This document shows, piece after piece, positions 1 to 9,606 of a stretch of 64,000 nucleotides of DNA (positions within the stretch are counted from its first letter, which is position 1; every line of letters begins with the position of its first letter). This DNA is from Pseudonocardia sp. 73-21 (lineage in GTDB: Bacteria; Actinomycetota; Actinomycetes; Mycobacteriales; Pseudonocardiaceae), in the NCBI RefSeq assembly GCF_001899645.1, contig NZ_MKVV01000098.1, forward strand, positions 125,489-189,488, in the 5' to 3' direction. The notes beneath the pieces were generated by a model. It saw nothing but the letters and a program-made list of their open reading frames with translations. It had not been told where the DNA came from and ran no database searches. A program made the position numbers and the translations under genes.

Positions 1-146
1 ACCGCCGTGGCAGAATGGTGGGTCGCCGGTGTCGTGCCGGGTGGGCGGAGGCGGGTGCCGACTGCGGACCCCCGGTCCCGTGCCCCGCGACCCGCCCGAC
101 ACCGCCCGCCCGTTCCGACCGTCCGTACCCGTCCGCGAGGAGATCC

Positions 147-692
147 GTGTCCGTCCAGCCCGTCCGGTTCTTCGGCGATCCGGTGCTGCGCACCCCGGCC
201 GTCGAGGTCGCCACCTTCGATGCGGAGCTGCGCAGGCTGGTGGCCGATCTCACCGACACCATGCACGACGAGGGCGGGGCCGGCCTGGCCGCGCCGCAGA
301 TCGGCATCAGCCTGCGCGTGTTCGCCTACGACTGCGACGGCTTCGCCGGGCACCTCGTCAACCCGACCTTCGACGTGGTGGGCGACGAGGAGCAGTACGG
401 GCTCGAGGGCTGCCTGTCCATCCCGGAGCTGCGCTGGGAGTGCCGCCGGCACCTGCACGTCGTGGCGCACGGCTGGGACCAGCACGGCGAGCCGCTCACG
501 GTGGAGGGCAGCGAGCTGCTGGCCCGCTGCATCCAGCACGAGACCGACCACCTCGACGGCGTGCTGTTCGTCGACCGGCTCGATCCGGAGACCCGCAAGC
601 AGGCGATGGCCGAGATCCGCGCCGCCGAGTGGTTCGGCGCCGCGCCCGAGGTCAAGGTCAGCCCCCACCCGCTGTTCGGGAAGGTCCGCTAG
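147..692 (+). CDS. def: Peptide deformylase
   Basis: Removes the N-formyl group from nascent proteins in the cytoplasm, the counterpart of the formyltransferase encoded next. The 181-residue product carries the three family motifs: GAGLAAPQIG (motif I, G-hG-A-h-Q form), EGCLSIP with the metal-binding Cys, and QHETDHLDG with two metal-binding His and the catalytic Glu. I chose GTG at 147 because an AGGAG lies about 5 bases upstream and the protein then begins just before the conserved VRFFGDPVLRTP segment; upstream in-frame residues look like read-through of non-coding DNA. The first 146 bases of the window show no recognisable gene. The stop TAG shares its G with the GTG start of fmt, so the two genes are coupled. 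Confidence 0.95.
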   Translation: MSVQPVRFFGDPVLRTPAVEVATFDAELRRLVADLTDTMHDEGGAGLAAPQIGISLRVFAYDCDGFAGHLVNPTFDVVGDEEQYGLEGCLSIPELRWECRRHLHVVAHGWDQHGEPLTVEGSELLARCIQHETDHLDGVLFVDRLDPETRKQAMAEIRAAEWFGAAPEVKVSPHPLFGKVR

Positions 693-1624
693 TGCGGCTC
701 GTCTTCGCCGGTACGCCCGATCCCGCCGTCCCGTCGCTGCGCGCGCTGATCGACGCGCCGCAGCACGACGTGATCGCGGTGGTGACCCGGCCCGACGCGC
801 CGTCCGGGCGTGGTCGCACGCTCAGCCGCTCTCCCGTGGGCGAGGTGGCCGACGAGGCCGGCATCCCCGTGCTCACCCCCGCGCGGCCGAAGGACCCCGA
901 CTTCCTCGACGCCCTGCGCGCCCTCGCACCGGACTGCTGCCCGGTGGTGGCGTACGGCGCGCTCGTGCCGCGGGTGGCCCTGGACATCCCCGCCCACGGC
1001 TGGGTCAACCTCCATTTCTCGTTGCTGCCCGCCTGGCGCGGCGCGGCCCCCGTGCAGGCCTCGGTCCGGGCCGGTGACGACATCACCGGCGCCACCACGT
1101 TCCTGCTCGAGGAGGGCCTCGACACCGGCCCCACCTACGGCGTGGTGACCGAGGCCGTGGGCCCGGCCGACACCGCGGGCGACCTGCTGGGCCGGCTCGC
1201 CGTGTCCGGGGCCGCGCTGCTCGTGGCCACGATGGACGGCATCGCCGACGGCACGCTCTACGCGAAGCCGCAGCCGTCGGACGGCGTCTCGCACGCCCCG
1301 AAGGTGACCACCGACGACGCCCGCGTGGACTGGGCGGCCGCCCCGCTCGCCGTGGACCGGCTCGTGCGCTCGGTGACCCCCGCCCCCGGCGCGTGGACCA
1401 CGTTCCGCGGCGAACGGCTCGGACTGGGCCCGGTGCGCGCGGCCGACGGTGAGCTGCCCACACTGAAGCCCGGTGAGCTGCACGTGGAGAAGCGGCGCGT
1501 GCTCGTGGGCACGGCGGGCGGCCCGCTCGTCCTGGGCGAGGTGCGTCCGGTGGGCAAGCGCGCCATGGCGGCGCCGGACTGGGCGCGCGGCGTCCGCATC
1601 GAGGCAGGGGAGTTGCTCGCATGA
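692..1624 (+). CDS. fmt: Methionyl-tRNA formyltransferase
   Basis: Formylates initiator Met-tRNA using 10-formyl-tetrahydrofolate. The 310-residue product has the N-terminal Rossmann formyltransferase domain (starts RLVFAGTPDPAVPSL), the active-site region with HFSLLPAWRGAAP and a downstream G-A-TTF-LEEGLDTGP segment with the catalytic Asp, and the C-terminal tRNA-binding OB-like domain. Length is normal. The GTG start overlaps the def stop by one base (TAGTG). It is the first gene of a block that strongly prefers GTG for valine. The stop TGA falls inside an out-of-frame ATG; the next gene starts 22 bases later. Confidence 0.95.
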   Translation: MRLVFAGTPDPAVPSLRALIDAPQHDVIAVVTRPDAPSGRGRTLSRSPVGEVADEAGIPVLTPARPKDPDFLDALRALAPDCCPVVAYGALVPRVALDIPAHGWVNLHFSLLPAWRGAAPVQASVRAGDDITGATTFLLEEGLDTGPTYGVVTEAVGPADTAGDLLGRLAVSGAALLVATMDGIADGTLYAKPQPSDGVSHAPKVTTDDARVDWAAAPLAVDRLVRSVTPAPGAWTTFRGERLGLGPVRAADGELPTLKPGELHVEKRRVLVGTAGGPLVLGEVRPVGKRAMAAPDWARGVRIEAGELLA

Positions 1625-1646
1625 CCACCAGTACCGGGTGGGCGGC

Positions 1647-3128
1647 ATGAACGCGCCCCGCCGCGACGGCCCGCGCCGTGACGGCCCGCGCCGGGCCCGC
1701 CCGTCCGGACCGCGCGGAGCCGGACCGCCCCGCGGCCGCGACGGCCCCCCGCGCCCGCCCGAGCTCGACCCGTCGCGGCAGGCCGCCCTGGAGCTGCTCA
1801 CCGCCGTGCGCGTCCGTGACGCCTACGCCAACCTCGCGCTGCCCGCGATCATGCGCCGGCACCGCCTGCACGACCGCGACGCCGCACTGACCACGGAGCT
1901 CGGCTACGGCACCCTGCGGGCCCGCGGCCTGCTCGACGCCGTGATCGAGGAGTGCGTGGACCGCCCGCTGATCCGCGTGGAGCCCACCCTGCTCGACGCG
2001 CTGCGCCTGGGGGCCTACCAGCTGCTGCGCACCCGGATCCCGTCGCACGCCGCGGTGGACACCACCGTGGAGCTGGTGCGCGTGGAGGCCGGGAGCCGCG
2101 CCGCCGGGTTCGTCAACGCCGTGCTGCGCAAGGTCGGACAGCGCGACGAGGCCGCCTGGGTCGCCCAGCTCGCGCCGCCTGTGGACGAGGACCCGCTCGG
2201 GCACGCCGCGTTCGCGCACGCCCACCCGCGGTGGATCGCGCAGGCCTTCGCCGACGCGCTCGGCCCGGCCGCCGCATCCGAGCTCGACGCCGCGCTCGCG
2301 GCCGACGACGCCCGCCCGCTCGTGCACCTGCTGGCCCGCCCCGGCGAGATCACCGCGGCCGAGCTGGCGCTCGTGACCGGGGGCGAGGAGGCGCCGTACT
2401 CGCCCTACGGCGTGCACCTGGAACCCGGCAGCGGCGACATCGGCGACCTCGACGCCGTGTCCGAGGACCTCGCCGTGGTGCAGGACGAGGGCAGCCAGCT
2501 GGTGGCCCTGGCGCTGTCGCGGGCCACCCTGATCGGCGACGAGGGCGGCCGCTGGCTCGACCTCTGCGCCGGCCCCGGCGGCAAGGCCGTACTGCTGGGC
2601 GGGCTGCTCTCGCTCGACGGCGGCACCCTGGACGCCGTGGAGAGCAGCGAGCACCGCGCCGACCTGGTGCGGAAGGTGACCAAGGACCTGCCGGTGACCG
2701 TGCACACCGCCGACGGCCGCGAGGCGCCGCTGCCCGAGGGCGCCTACGACCGCGTGCTCGTGGACGCGCCCTGCACCGGCCTGGGCGCGCTGCGCCGCCG
2801 GCCCGAGGCCCGCTGGCGGCGCCGGCCCGAGGACGTCTCGGGGCTCGCGAAGCTGCAGCGCGAACTGCTCACCGCCGCGCTGCGCCACGTGCGGCCCGGC
2901 GGGGTGGTGGCGTACGTGACGTGCTCGCCGCACCTCGCGGAGACCGTGGGCGTGCTCACCGGGGTGGTGCGCCGGCACAAGGACGTGGAGCTGCTCGACG
3001 CGCGCGAGTTCCTGCCGGGCGTGCCGGACCTGGGCGACGGGCCGACCGTGCAGCTGTGGCCGCACCGGCACGGCACCGACGCGATGTTCCTCGGCCTCCT
3101 GCGCAAGGCCGTTCGACACCCCGCGTAG
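1647..3128 (+). CDS. rsmB: 16S rRNA m5C967 methyltransferase RsmB (Fmu)
   Basis: SAM-dependent rRNA cytosine-5 methyltransferase. The 493-residue protein opens with a basic Arg/Pro/Gly-rich tail (about residues 1-40), then a NusB-like RNA-binding domain (AALELLTAVRVRDAYANLAL onward), then a Rossmann methyltransferase domain with the SAM site LCAGPGGKAVLL and the two catalytic cysteine motifs VDAPCTGLGALRR and VTCSPHLAET. Start is ATG 1647; a longer in-frame extension into fmt exists but would only add low-complexity sequence. It follows fmt as in mycobacteria (fmt-fmu), so the def-fmt-rsmB trio is one translation-related unit. Confidence 0.92.
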   Translation: MNAPRRDGPRRDGPRRARPSGPRGAGPPRGRDGPPRPPELDPSRQAALELLTAVRVRDAYANLALPAIMRRHRLHDRDAALTTELGYGTLRARGLLDAVIEECVDRPLIRVEPTLLDALRLGAYQLLRTRIPSHAAVDTTVELVRVEAGSRAAGFVNAVLRKVGQRDEAAWVAQLAPPVDEDPLGHAAFAHAHPRWIAQAFADALGPAAASELDAALAADDARPLVHLLARPGEITAAELALVTGGEEAPYSPYGVHLEPGSGDIGDLDAVSEDLAVVQDEGSQLVALALSRATLIGDEGGRWLDLCAGPGGKAVLLGGLLSLDGGTLDAVESSEHRADLVRKVTKDLPVTVHTADGREAPLPEGAYDRVLVDAPCTGLGALRRRPEARWRRRPEDVSGLAKLQRELLTAALRHVRPGGVVAYVTCSPHLAETVGVLTGVVRRHKDVELLDAREFLPGVPDLGDGPTVQLWPHRHGTDAMFLGLLRKAVRHPA

Positions 3129-3131
3129 CCT
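3126..3131 (+). promoter_or_regulatory. -10 box for a leaderless rpe transcript
   Basis: TAGCCT lies exactly six bases before the GTG start of rpe and overlaps the rsmB stop codon. This spacing would place the transcription start on the start codon. No Shine-Dalgarno sequence precedes rpe. Inference from spacing only; no clear -35 was found. Confidence 0.4.
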
Positions 3132-3137
3132 GCCGGG

Positions 3138-3833
3138 GTGCTGCCGATGATCGCCCCGAGCATGCTGTCCGCCGACTTCGCCCACCTCGCCGACGAGGCC
3201 GACGTGGTGACCGGCGCGCCGGGCGTGGGCGCCGACTGGCTGCACGTGGACGTGATGGACGCCCACTTCGTGCCCAACCTCACCCTGGGCCTGCCGGTGG
3301 TGCAGTCGCTGCTGGCGGCCACGTCCGTGCCGATCGACTGCCACCTCATGATCGAGGACCCGGACCGCTGGGCCGTCGGCTACGCGGAGGCCGGCGCCCA
3401 CAACGTGACGGTGCACGTGGAGGCCGCCCGCGACCCGGTGGCCCTGGCCGCGAACCTGCGCGCCGCCGGCGCGAGGGCCGGCCTGTCGGTCAAGCCGGGC
3501 ACCCCGCTGGAGCCGCACCTGGAGACGCTTCGGCACTACGACACCCTGCTGGTCATGAGCGTGGAGCCCGGCTTCGGCGGCCAGAGCTTCATGCCCGAGG
3601 TGCTCGACAAGGTGCGGGCGGTGCGCCGCATGGTGGACACCGGCCACCTGCGGCTGCTCGTGGAGATCGACGGCGGCATCAACGCCGACACGATCGAGGC
3701 CGCCGCCGAGGCGGGCGTGGACTGCTTCGTGGCCGGCTCCGCCGTCTACGGGGCCGACGACCCGGCCCGCGCGGTGCGGGCGCTGCGCGAGCAGGTGCTC
3801 ACCGCTTCGCCGCACCGGCACTGGTCGGCCTGA
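3138..3833 (+). CDS. rpe: Ribulose-phosphate 3-epimerase
   Basis: Interconverts ribulose-5-phosphate and xylulose-5-phosphate in the pentose-phosphate pathway. The 231-residue TIM barrel shows all family signatures: APSMLSADF at the N-terminus, HVDVMDAHFVPNLTLG with metal-binding His and Asp, DCHLMIEDP with the metal-binding His, VMSVEPGFGGQSFM, and EIDGGIN with the catalytic Asp. GTG 3138 is taken as start because a TAGCCT box sits six bases upstream; ATG 3147 is the alternative and would still keep the conserved region. Valine codons are GTG in 23 of 27 cases by hand count. It precedes the riboflavin genes as in M. tuberculosis, but ribD, which normally lies between, is missing. Confidence 0.95.
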   Translation: MLPMIAPSMLSADFAHLADEADVVTGAPGVGADWLHVDVMDAHFVPNLTLGLPVVQSLLAATSVPIDCHLMIEDPDRWAVGYAEAGAHNVTVHVEAARDPVALAANLRAAGARAGLSVKPGTPLEPHLETLRHYDTLLVMSVEPGFGGQSFMPEVLDKVRAVRRMVDTGHLRLLVEIDGGINADTIEAAAEAGVDCFVAGSAVYGADDPARAVRALREQVLTASPHRHWSA

Positions 3834-3921
3834 CGGGGCACCGCCGGGAGGCGCGGGAACGATCAGGGACCGCGCAGGGTTGCAGCAGACACACGACGCG
3901 CACCGGAAGGGGCCCACCGAC

Positions 3922-4547
3922 ATGTTCACGGGGATCGTCGAGGAGATCGGTGAGGTCCTCACCGTGCGGGAGAGCGCCGAGGTGGTGGTGTTCACCGTGC
4001 TCGGCCGCACGGTGACCTCCGACGCGGCGCACGGCGACTCGATCGCGGTGAACGGCGTGTGTCTGACGGTGATCGACCCGGCGGGGAGCACCGACGGCAC
4101 GTTCACGGTGGAGCTGGTGCCCGAGACCCTCAAGCGCTCCAGCCTGGGGGCCGTGGTGGAGGGCGCGAAGGTCAACCTCGAGCGCGCCATGCCCGTGACC
4201 GGCCGGCTCGGCGGCCACATCGTGCAGGGCCACGTGGACGGCGTGGCCACGCTGCTCTCGCGGCATCCGTCGGAACGCAGCGACGAGCTCGTGTTCAACC
4301 TCGCGCCCGATCTGGCCAGGTACGTGGTGGAGAAGGGCTCGATCACCGTGGACGGGGTGTCGCTCACGGTGGCCGGAGTGACGAGCGACACGTTCACTGT
4401 GGCGCTCATTCCGACGACATTGGCGCACACGACGCTCGGGATCCGGCACCCTGGGGATACGGTCAACCTCGAGGTCGACGTGGTGGCGAAGTACGTCGAG
4501 AAGCTGGCTGCCGGGTATCTCGCCGGTGGCGTGGATGGTGGAGTCTC

Positions 4548-4551
<4 letters not shown>
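3922..4551 (+). CDS. ribE: Riboflavin synthase, alpha subunit
   Basis: Dismutates two 6,7-dimethyl-8-ribityllumazine molecules to riboflavin. The 209-residue protein begins with the hallmark MFTGIVEEIGEV and contains the two tandem lumazine-binding barrels: the first ends around VPETLKRSSLG, the second carries GHIVQGHVDG and DGVSLTVAGV, then IPTTLAHTTLG. The preceding 88 bases contain no FMN-riboswitch core as far as I can see. The last 60 codons use rarer codons (ATT, ACA, TTG, GAT) than the neighbours. The stop overlaps the GTG start of ribBA (GTGA). Also called ribC in some nomenclatures. Confidence 0.95.
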
Positions 4552-5864
<1,313 letters not shown>

Positions 5865-5868
5865 TCCC

Positions 5869-6369
5869 GTGAGCGGAGAAGGACGCCCCGACCACGCCCA
5901 GGCCCCCGACGCGTCCGGGCTGCGGCTCGCCGTGGCCGCGGCCACCTGGCACGCCGAGATCGTGGACGAGCTGCTGGAGCGCGCACTGGCCACCGCCAAG
6001 GAGGCCGGGGTGCCCGAGCCCACCGTGGTGCGCGTCCCGGGCACCATCGAGCTGCCCGTGGTGTGCCAGGAGCTGGCCCGCACCCACGACGCCGTGGTGG
6101 CGCTGGGCGTGGTGATCCGCGGCGGCACCCCGCACTTCGAGTACGTGTGCGACGCCGTGACGGCCGGCCTGACCAGGGTGTCGCTCGACGAGCACACCCC
6201 GATGGGCAACGGCGTGCTCACCTGCGACACCCGCGAGCAGGCCGTGGACCGTTCCGGCGTGCCCGGTTCCGCCGAGGACAAGGGCGCCGAGGCGTGCCTC
6301 GCGGCGCTGCACACCGCGCTGGTGCTGCGGGACCTGCGCGGGAGCGCCCGCGCGGAGACGGCACCGTGA
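5869..6369 (+). CDS. ribH: 6,7-dimethyl-8-ribityllumazine synthase
   Basis: Condenses the ribBA product dihydroxybutanone phosphate with the ribitylamino-uracil to give lumazine, the substrate of RibE. The 166-residue protein has the family core LRLAVAAATWHAEIVDELL, GVVIRGGTPHFEYVCD with the catalytic-region His, and NGVLTCDTREQA. GTG 5869 begins just after the ribBA stop and leaves a short hydrophilic N-terminal tail typical of actinobacterial forms. The stop overlaps the GTG of the next gene (GTGA), so the PH-domain protein is coupled to it. Confidence 0.95.
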   Translation: MSGEGRPDHAQAPDASGLRLAVAAATWHAEIVDELLERALATAKEAGVPEPTVVRVPGTIELPVVCQELARTHDAVVALGVVIRGGTPHFEYVCDAVTAGLTRVSLDEHTPMGNGVLTCDTREQAVDRSGVPGSAEDKGAEACLAALHTALVLRDLRGSARAETAP

Positions 6370-6824
6370 CCGACGTGAACGAGGTGCAGGACACCCGCGT
6401 GGTGGTACGCCCCCGCAAGGTCTCCATCGCCGCCTGGGTGGGGGCCACCGCGGTGCTGGTGCTCTTCGTGGTGGTGGCGGTGGTGCTGCGCAGCTCGGAC
6501 ACGGGCGTGCGGTTCCGTGCGGCCGACCAGGTGTCGCTGGTGATCCTGGGCGTGCTGATCGCCGCCGGGCTGCTGCTGCTCGCGCGCCCGCGCGTGATCG
6601 CCGACGCCGAGGGCATCGAGGTGCGCAACGTGCTGTTCAACCGCCGCTTCCCGTGGGCGCTCGTGCGGCGTGTGGCCTTCCCCGACGGGGCGTCGTGGGC
6701 CCGGCTGGACCTGCCCGACGACGAGTACATCGCCATGCTGGCCATCCAGGCCGTGGACGGCGCCCGGGCCGTGGACGCCATCCGGAAGGTGCGTGCCCTG
6801 CACGCGGCGTCGAAGGGCGCCTGA
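6366..6824 (+). CDS. PH-domain membrane protein of the rib cluster
   Basis: Function unknown. The 152-residue protein has a short cytoplasmic N-terminus, two hydrophobic segments (about residues 22-42 and 57-73, the latter rich in Leu) and a C-terminal soluble domain beginning RVIADAEGIEVRNVLF that resembles the bacterial PH-like domain of the PF10756 type. The same kind of protein follows ribH in M. tuberculosis (Rv1417), so the association is conserved. Its GTG start overlaps the ribH stop. A role in membrane association or flavin metabolism is only a guess from position. Confidence 0.8.
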   Translation: MTDVNEVQDTRVVVRPRKVSIAAWVGATAVLVLFVVVAVVLRSSDTGVRFRAADQVSLVILGVLIAAGLLLLARPRVIADAEGIEVRNVLFNRRFPWALVRRVAFPDGASWARLDLPDDEYIAMLAIQAVDGARAVDAIRKVRALHAASKGA

Positions 6825-6830
6825 CCTGTC

Positions 6831-7736
6831 ATGAGCGGTGATACCCCGCACGTGACCACGGTGCTGGCCGACCACGTGCTCACCGTGACGCTCGACCGCC
6901 CCGAGAGGCTCAACGCCTTCACCGCACGGATGGCCACGGAGCTGATCGCCGCCTTCGACCGCGCCGACGCCGACGACGACGTGCGCGTCGTGGTGGTGAC
7001 CGGGGCCGGGCGGGGCTTCTGCGCCGGCGCCGACCTGGCCGGCGGCGGCTCGACGTTCGACTACGACAAGCGGGCCGCCGAGGCCACCAACACCGCCACC
7101 GCCACCGATCCCGACCGGGACCGCGGCGGCCTGGTCGCTCTGCGGATCTTCGAGTGCACCAAGCCCGTGATCGGCGCGATCAACGGGCCGGCCGTCGGCG
7201 TCGGGGTGACGATGACCCTGCCCATGGACGTGCGCCTGGCGTCGAGCACCGCGCGGTTCGGGTTCGTGTTCGCCCGCCGCGGCATCGTGCCCGAGGCGGC
7301 GTCGAGCTGGTTCCTCCCGCGTGTGGTGGGGATCAGCCGGGCCATGGAGTGGGTGGCCACCGGCCGCGTCTTCGACGCCGCCGAGGCCCTCGACGGCGGC
7401 CTGGTGCGCTCCGTGCACGAGCCGGACGACCTGCTGCCCGCCGCCCACGCCCTGGCCGCCGAGATCGCGCAGAACACCGCCCCGGTGTCCGTGGCGATCG
7501 CCCGGCAGATGATGTGGCGGATGCTCGGCGCCGACCACCCGCTCGAGGCACACCGCGTGGACTCCTGCGCGATCATCGAACGCGGCCGTTCCGCCGACGC
7601 CGCCGAGGGCGTCACGGCGTTCCTCGAGAAGCGGCCCGCGCGGTTCCCGGACCGGGTGTCGACCGACCTCCCACCGCTGTACCCGTGGTGGCCGGACCGG
7701 CCGTGGACCCCGCTCCCGGACGGGCGTGACGGCTGA
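6831..7736 (+). CDS. Enoyl-CoA hydratase/isomerase family protein
   Basis: Crotonase-fold CoA enzyme of 301 residues. The oxyanion-hole motif GAGRGFCAGADLAGG is clear, as are GAINGPAVGVGVTMTLPMDVR and RRGIVPEAASSWFLPRVVG, which carries the glutamate expected of hydratases; the C-terminus GRSADAAEGVTAFLEKRPARF is typical. An insertion rich in Ala and Thr follows the oxyanion motif (around residues 80-100). ATG 6831 lies six bases after the PH-domain gene, suggesting one transcript. The exact acyl-CoA substrate cannot be read from sequence. Confidence 0.88.
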   Translation: MSGDTPHVTTVLADHVLTVTLDRPERLNAFTARMATELIAAFDRADADDDVRVVVVTGAGRGFCAGADLAGGGSTFDYDKRAAEATNTATATDPDRDRGGLVALRIFECTKPVIGAINGPAVGVGVTMTLPMDVRLASSTARFGFVFARRGIVPEAASSWFLPRVVGISRAMEWVATGRVFDAAEALDGGLVRSVHEPDDLLPAAHALAAEIAQNTAPVSVAIARQMMWRMLGADHPLEAHRVDSCAIIERGRSADAAEGVTAFLEKRPARFPDRVSTDLPPLYPWWPDRPWTPLPDGRDG

Positions 7737-7753
7737 CACTCCCGGCGCCCACG

Positions 7754-7759
7754 TAGCAT
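7754..7759 (+). promoter_or_regulatory. -10 box before the DHODH-like gene
   Basis: TAGCAT lies seven bases before GTG 7767. A CTGACA at 7733-7738 could be a -35 element with a 15-base spacer. Together they support a leaderless start at 7767. Inference from spacing. Confidence 0.4.
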
Positions 7760-7766
7760 CGGAAGC

Positions 7767-8801
7767 GTGCTGCGAGCCCGCGAACAGGACCCGACCGCCG
7801 GTGACACCACGGGAGGGGACGAGAGCGTGCGCCTCGGCGACATCGTGCTCCGCAACCGGCTGGTGACGTCGTCGAGCCTGCTCGGGTACGGCGTGTCCAG
7901 CTCGGGCTTCTACGGGATGAGCCCGGTGGCGCTGTTCGTGCCGCTCAACGAGTTCGGCGCCGTGACCACCCGCACCCTGACCGTGGAGCCCCGCGAGGGT
8001 CACTTCACCACCCGCGAGGACTGGAAGCCCCGCGAGCTGCCGGGGCTGCTCAAGCGCTACGGCACCGTGCTGCGCGCCACCGACGGCGGCTGGGTGAACG
8101 CGTTCGGCTGGTGCAACGTGGGCATCGACGCCTACCTGCGCGACTACTACCCCCGCACCCGCGACCAGCGCGTGATCATCTCCCTCGGCGGGTTCTCGGC
8201 CGAGGAGTTCGTGACCCTGGTGGACAAGGTCAACGCCGCGGTGCCCGCGGGCGACATCGCCGCCGTGGAGCTCAACGTCTCCTGCCACAACGTCAACTTC
8301 GACTTCTCGACGATCCTGCAGGACGTGCTCGACGAGGCCGTGCCCCGCAGCAACCACCCGGTGATCCTCAAGCTCTCGCCCGACTACGACTACCTCCGCA
8401 ACGCCCGTCAGGCGGCGAAGGCGGGCGTGGCGGCGCTGACCGCGATCAACACGGTGAAGGCGCTGCGGCTGGACCCCCGCACCGGCACCCCCTTCCTGGC
8501 CAACCGCTACGGCGGGCTGTCCGGTCGGGCGATCAAGCCGATCGGGCTGCGCGTGGTGTCGGAGCTCCGCGAATCGGGCGTGACCCTGCCGATCATCGCG
8601 ACCGGTGGCATCCGCACCCTGGACGACTGCCGCGAGTACTTCTGGGCCGGGGCCGACGCGGTGAGCCTCGGCAGCGCCGTGTGGCTCGCGAGCTACCCCG
8701 GTTACGCCCTCAGCCCGCTCCGCGCGCTGCACGTTCGGCGCGTACTGAAGGCCGTTCGGCGCTACGGACCGCACGCGGTCGGATCCGCTGAGTCGCGCTG
8801 A
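7767..8801 (+). CDS. Dihydroorotate dehydrogenase-like flavoprotein
   Basis: FMN-dependent TIM-barrel oxidoreductase related to PyrD. It shows LRNRLVTSSSLLGYG near the N-terminus, LNVSCHNVNF, where the Cys corresponds to the active-site base of class 1 (cytosolic) DHODH, a KLSPDYDY segment with the FMN-contacting Lys, INTVKALRL, and the FMN phosphate site ATGGIRTLDDCREYFWAGADAV. The rest is divergent from genuine PyrD, so the substrate may differ. GTG 7767 fits a leaderless transcript; GTG 7827, with GGGAGG ten bases upstream, is a reasonable alternative that would remove 20 non-conserved residues. Confidence 0.8.
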   Translation: MLRAREQDPTAGDTTGGDESVRLGDIVLRNRLVTSSSLLGYGVSSSGFYGMSPVALFVPLNEFGAVTTRTLTVEPREGHFTTREDWKPRELPGLLKRYGTVLRATDGGWVNAFGWCNVGIDAYLRDYYPRTRDQRVIISLGGFSAEEFVTLVDKVNAAVPAGDIAAVELNVSCHNVNFDFSTILQDVLDEAVPRSNHPVILKLSPDYDYLRNARQAAKAGVAALTAINTVKALRLDPRTGTPFLANRYGGLSGRAIKPIGLRVVSELRESGVTLPIIATGGIRTLDDCREYFWAGADAVSLGSAVWLASYPGYALSPLRALHVRRVLKAVRRYGPHAVGSAESR

Positions 8802-8870
8802 GCAACGATCTTCACTCGTACGCCGGAGCCGGTCGCTCGATCCGCTCCGGAACGACGAGCGGGAGGCGCG

Positions 8871-9596
8871 GTGGAACCGCGACACACCACGAGCAGCCCG
8901 GGCAATATCGACCGCATGCGCGCCCCGGCGCGGCGTCCGCGGGTGGTGCTCCTGGACGTCTTCGAGACGATGTTGCAGGTGAGCGACCTGGGCAGCCGCT
9001 TCGTGGACGTGGGGCGCCCGGCGTACGAGTGGGAGCTCTTCTTCACCCGCACCCTGCGTGACGGGATGGCGCTGACCCTGGCCGGCGCCGCCCGACCGTT
9101 CGGCGAGGTGGCGCGGGCCGCGCTGCGCACCACGGTGCGGCACACGCTCTCGGATCAGGCGCTGGACCACGTGCTGAACGGCTTCCGCGAGCTGCCGCCG
9201 CAGCCGGACGTGGAGCCGGCCCTCGCCGCGTTGGCCCGGGCCCGGATCCCGGTCCACGCCTTCACCCACGGTGCCGCCCAGGTGGCCTGCGACGCCCTCG
9301 ACAAGGCCGGCCTGCGCACCTACCTGCGGAGCGTGCTGAGCGCGGAGGAGATCCAGGCGTTCAAGCCACCGGTGCGGGTGTACCAGTGGGCCTGCCGGCA
9401 GGTGGACGCCCCGGTGGACCGGGTGGCGCTGGTGGCGGCCCACTCCTGGGACGTGCACGGCGCCGTGCGGGCCGGGATGGTGGGCGGCCTCGCCACGCGG
9501 CTGGAGGGGGCCGTGCCCGACACGGTGGCCCGCCCCCACGTGGCCGCCGAACGCCTCGACGTGGTGGTGGACCGCCTGCTGGCCCTGCCCAACTGA
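8871..9596 (+). CDS. HAD-superfamily hydrolase, haloacid dehalogenase type II-like
   Basis: The 241-residue protein has HAD motif I in the dehalogenase form (VVLLDVFETML, where the Asp is the nucleophile and a Phe replaces the second Asp of phosphatases), motif II at VHAFTHGAAQVA, the Lys motif EIQAFKPPVRVYQWA and an AAHSWDVHGA segment matching the NAWD-type motif of 2-haloacid dehalogenases. The real substrate is unknown; dehalogenase activity should not be assumed. GTG 8871 is preceded by GGGAGG at a spacing of four; ATG 8916 is an alternative. A small CCGGAGC/GCTCCGG hairpin (8823-8850) lies upstream. Last gene of the GTG-rich block. Confidence 0.82.
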   Translation: MEPRHTTSSPGNIDRMRAPARRPRVVLLDVFETMLQVSDLGSRFVDVGRPAYEWELFFTRTLRDGMALTLAGAARPFGEVARAALRTTVRHTLSDQALDHVLNGFRELPPQPDVEPALAALARARIPVHAFTHGAAQVACDALDKAGLRTYLRSVLSAEEIQAFKPPVRVYQWACRQVDAPVDRVALVAAHSWDVHGAVRAGMVGGLATRLEGAVPDTVARPHVAAERLDVVVDRLLALPN

Positions 9597-9606
9597 ATGC
9601 GCGCCG

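Noticed and set aside
3834..3921. FMN riboswitch upstream of ribE
   Set aside because: The conserved AGGG...GGGGTGAAAGTCCC-type core is not present in this short gap.
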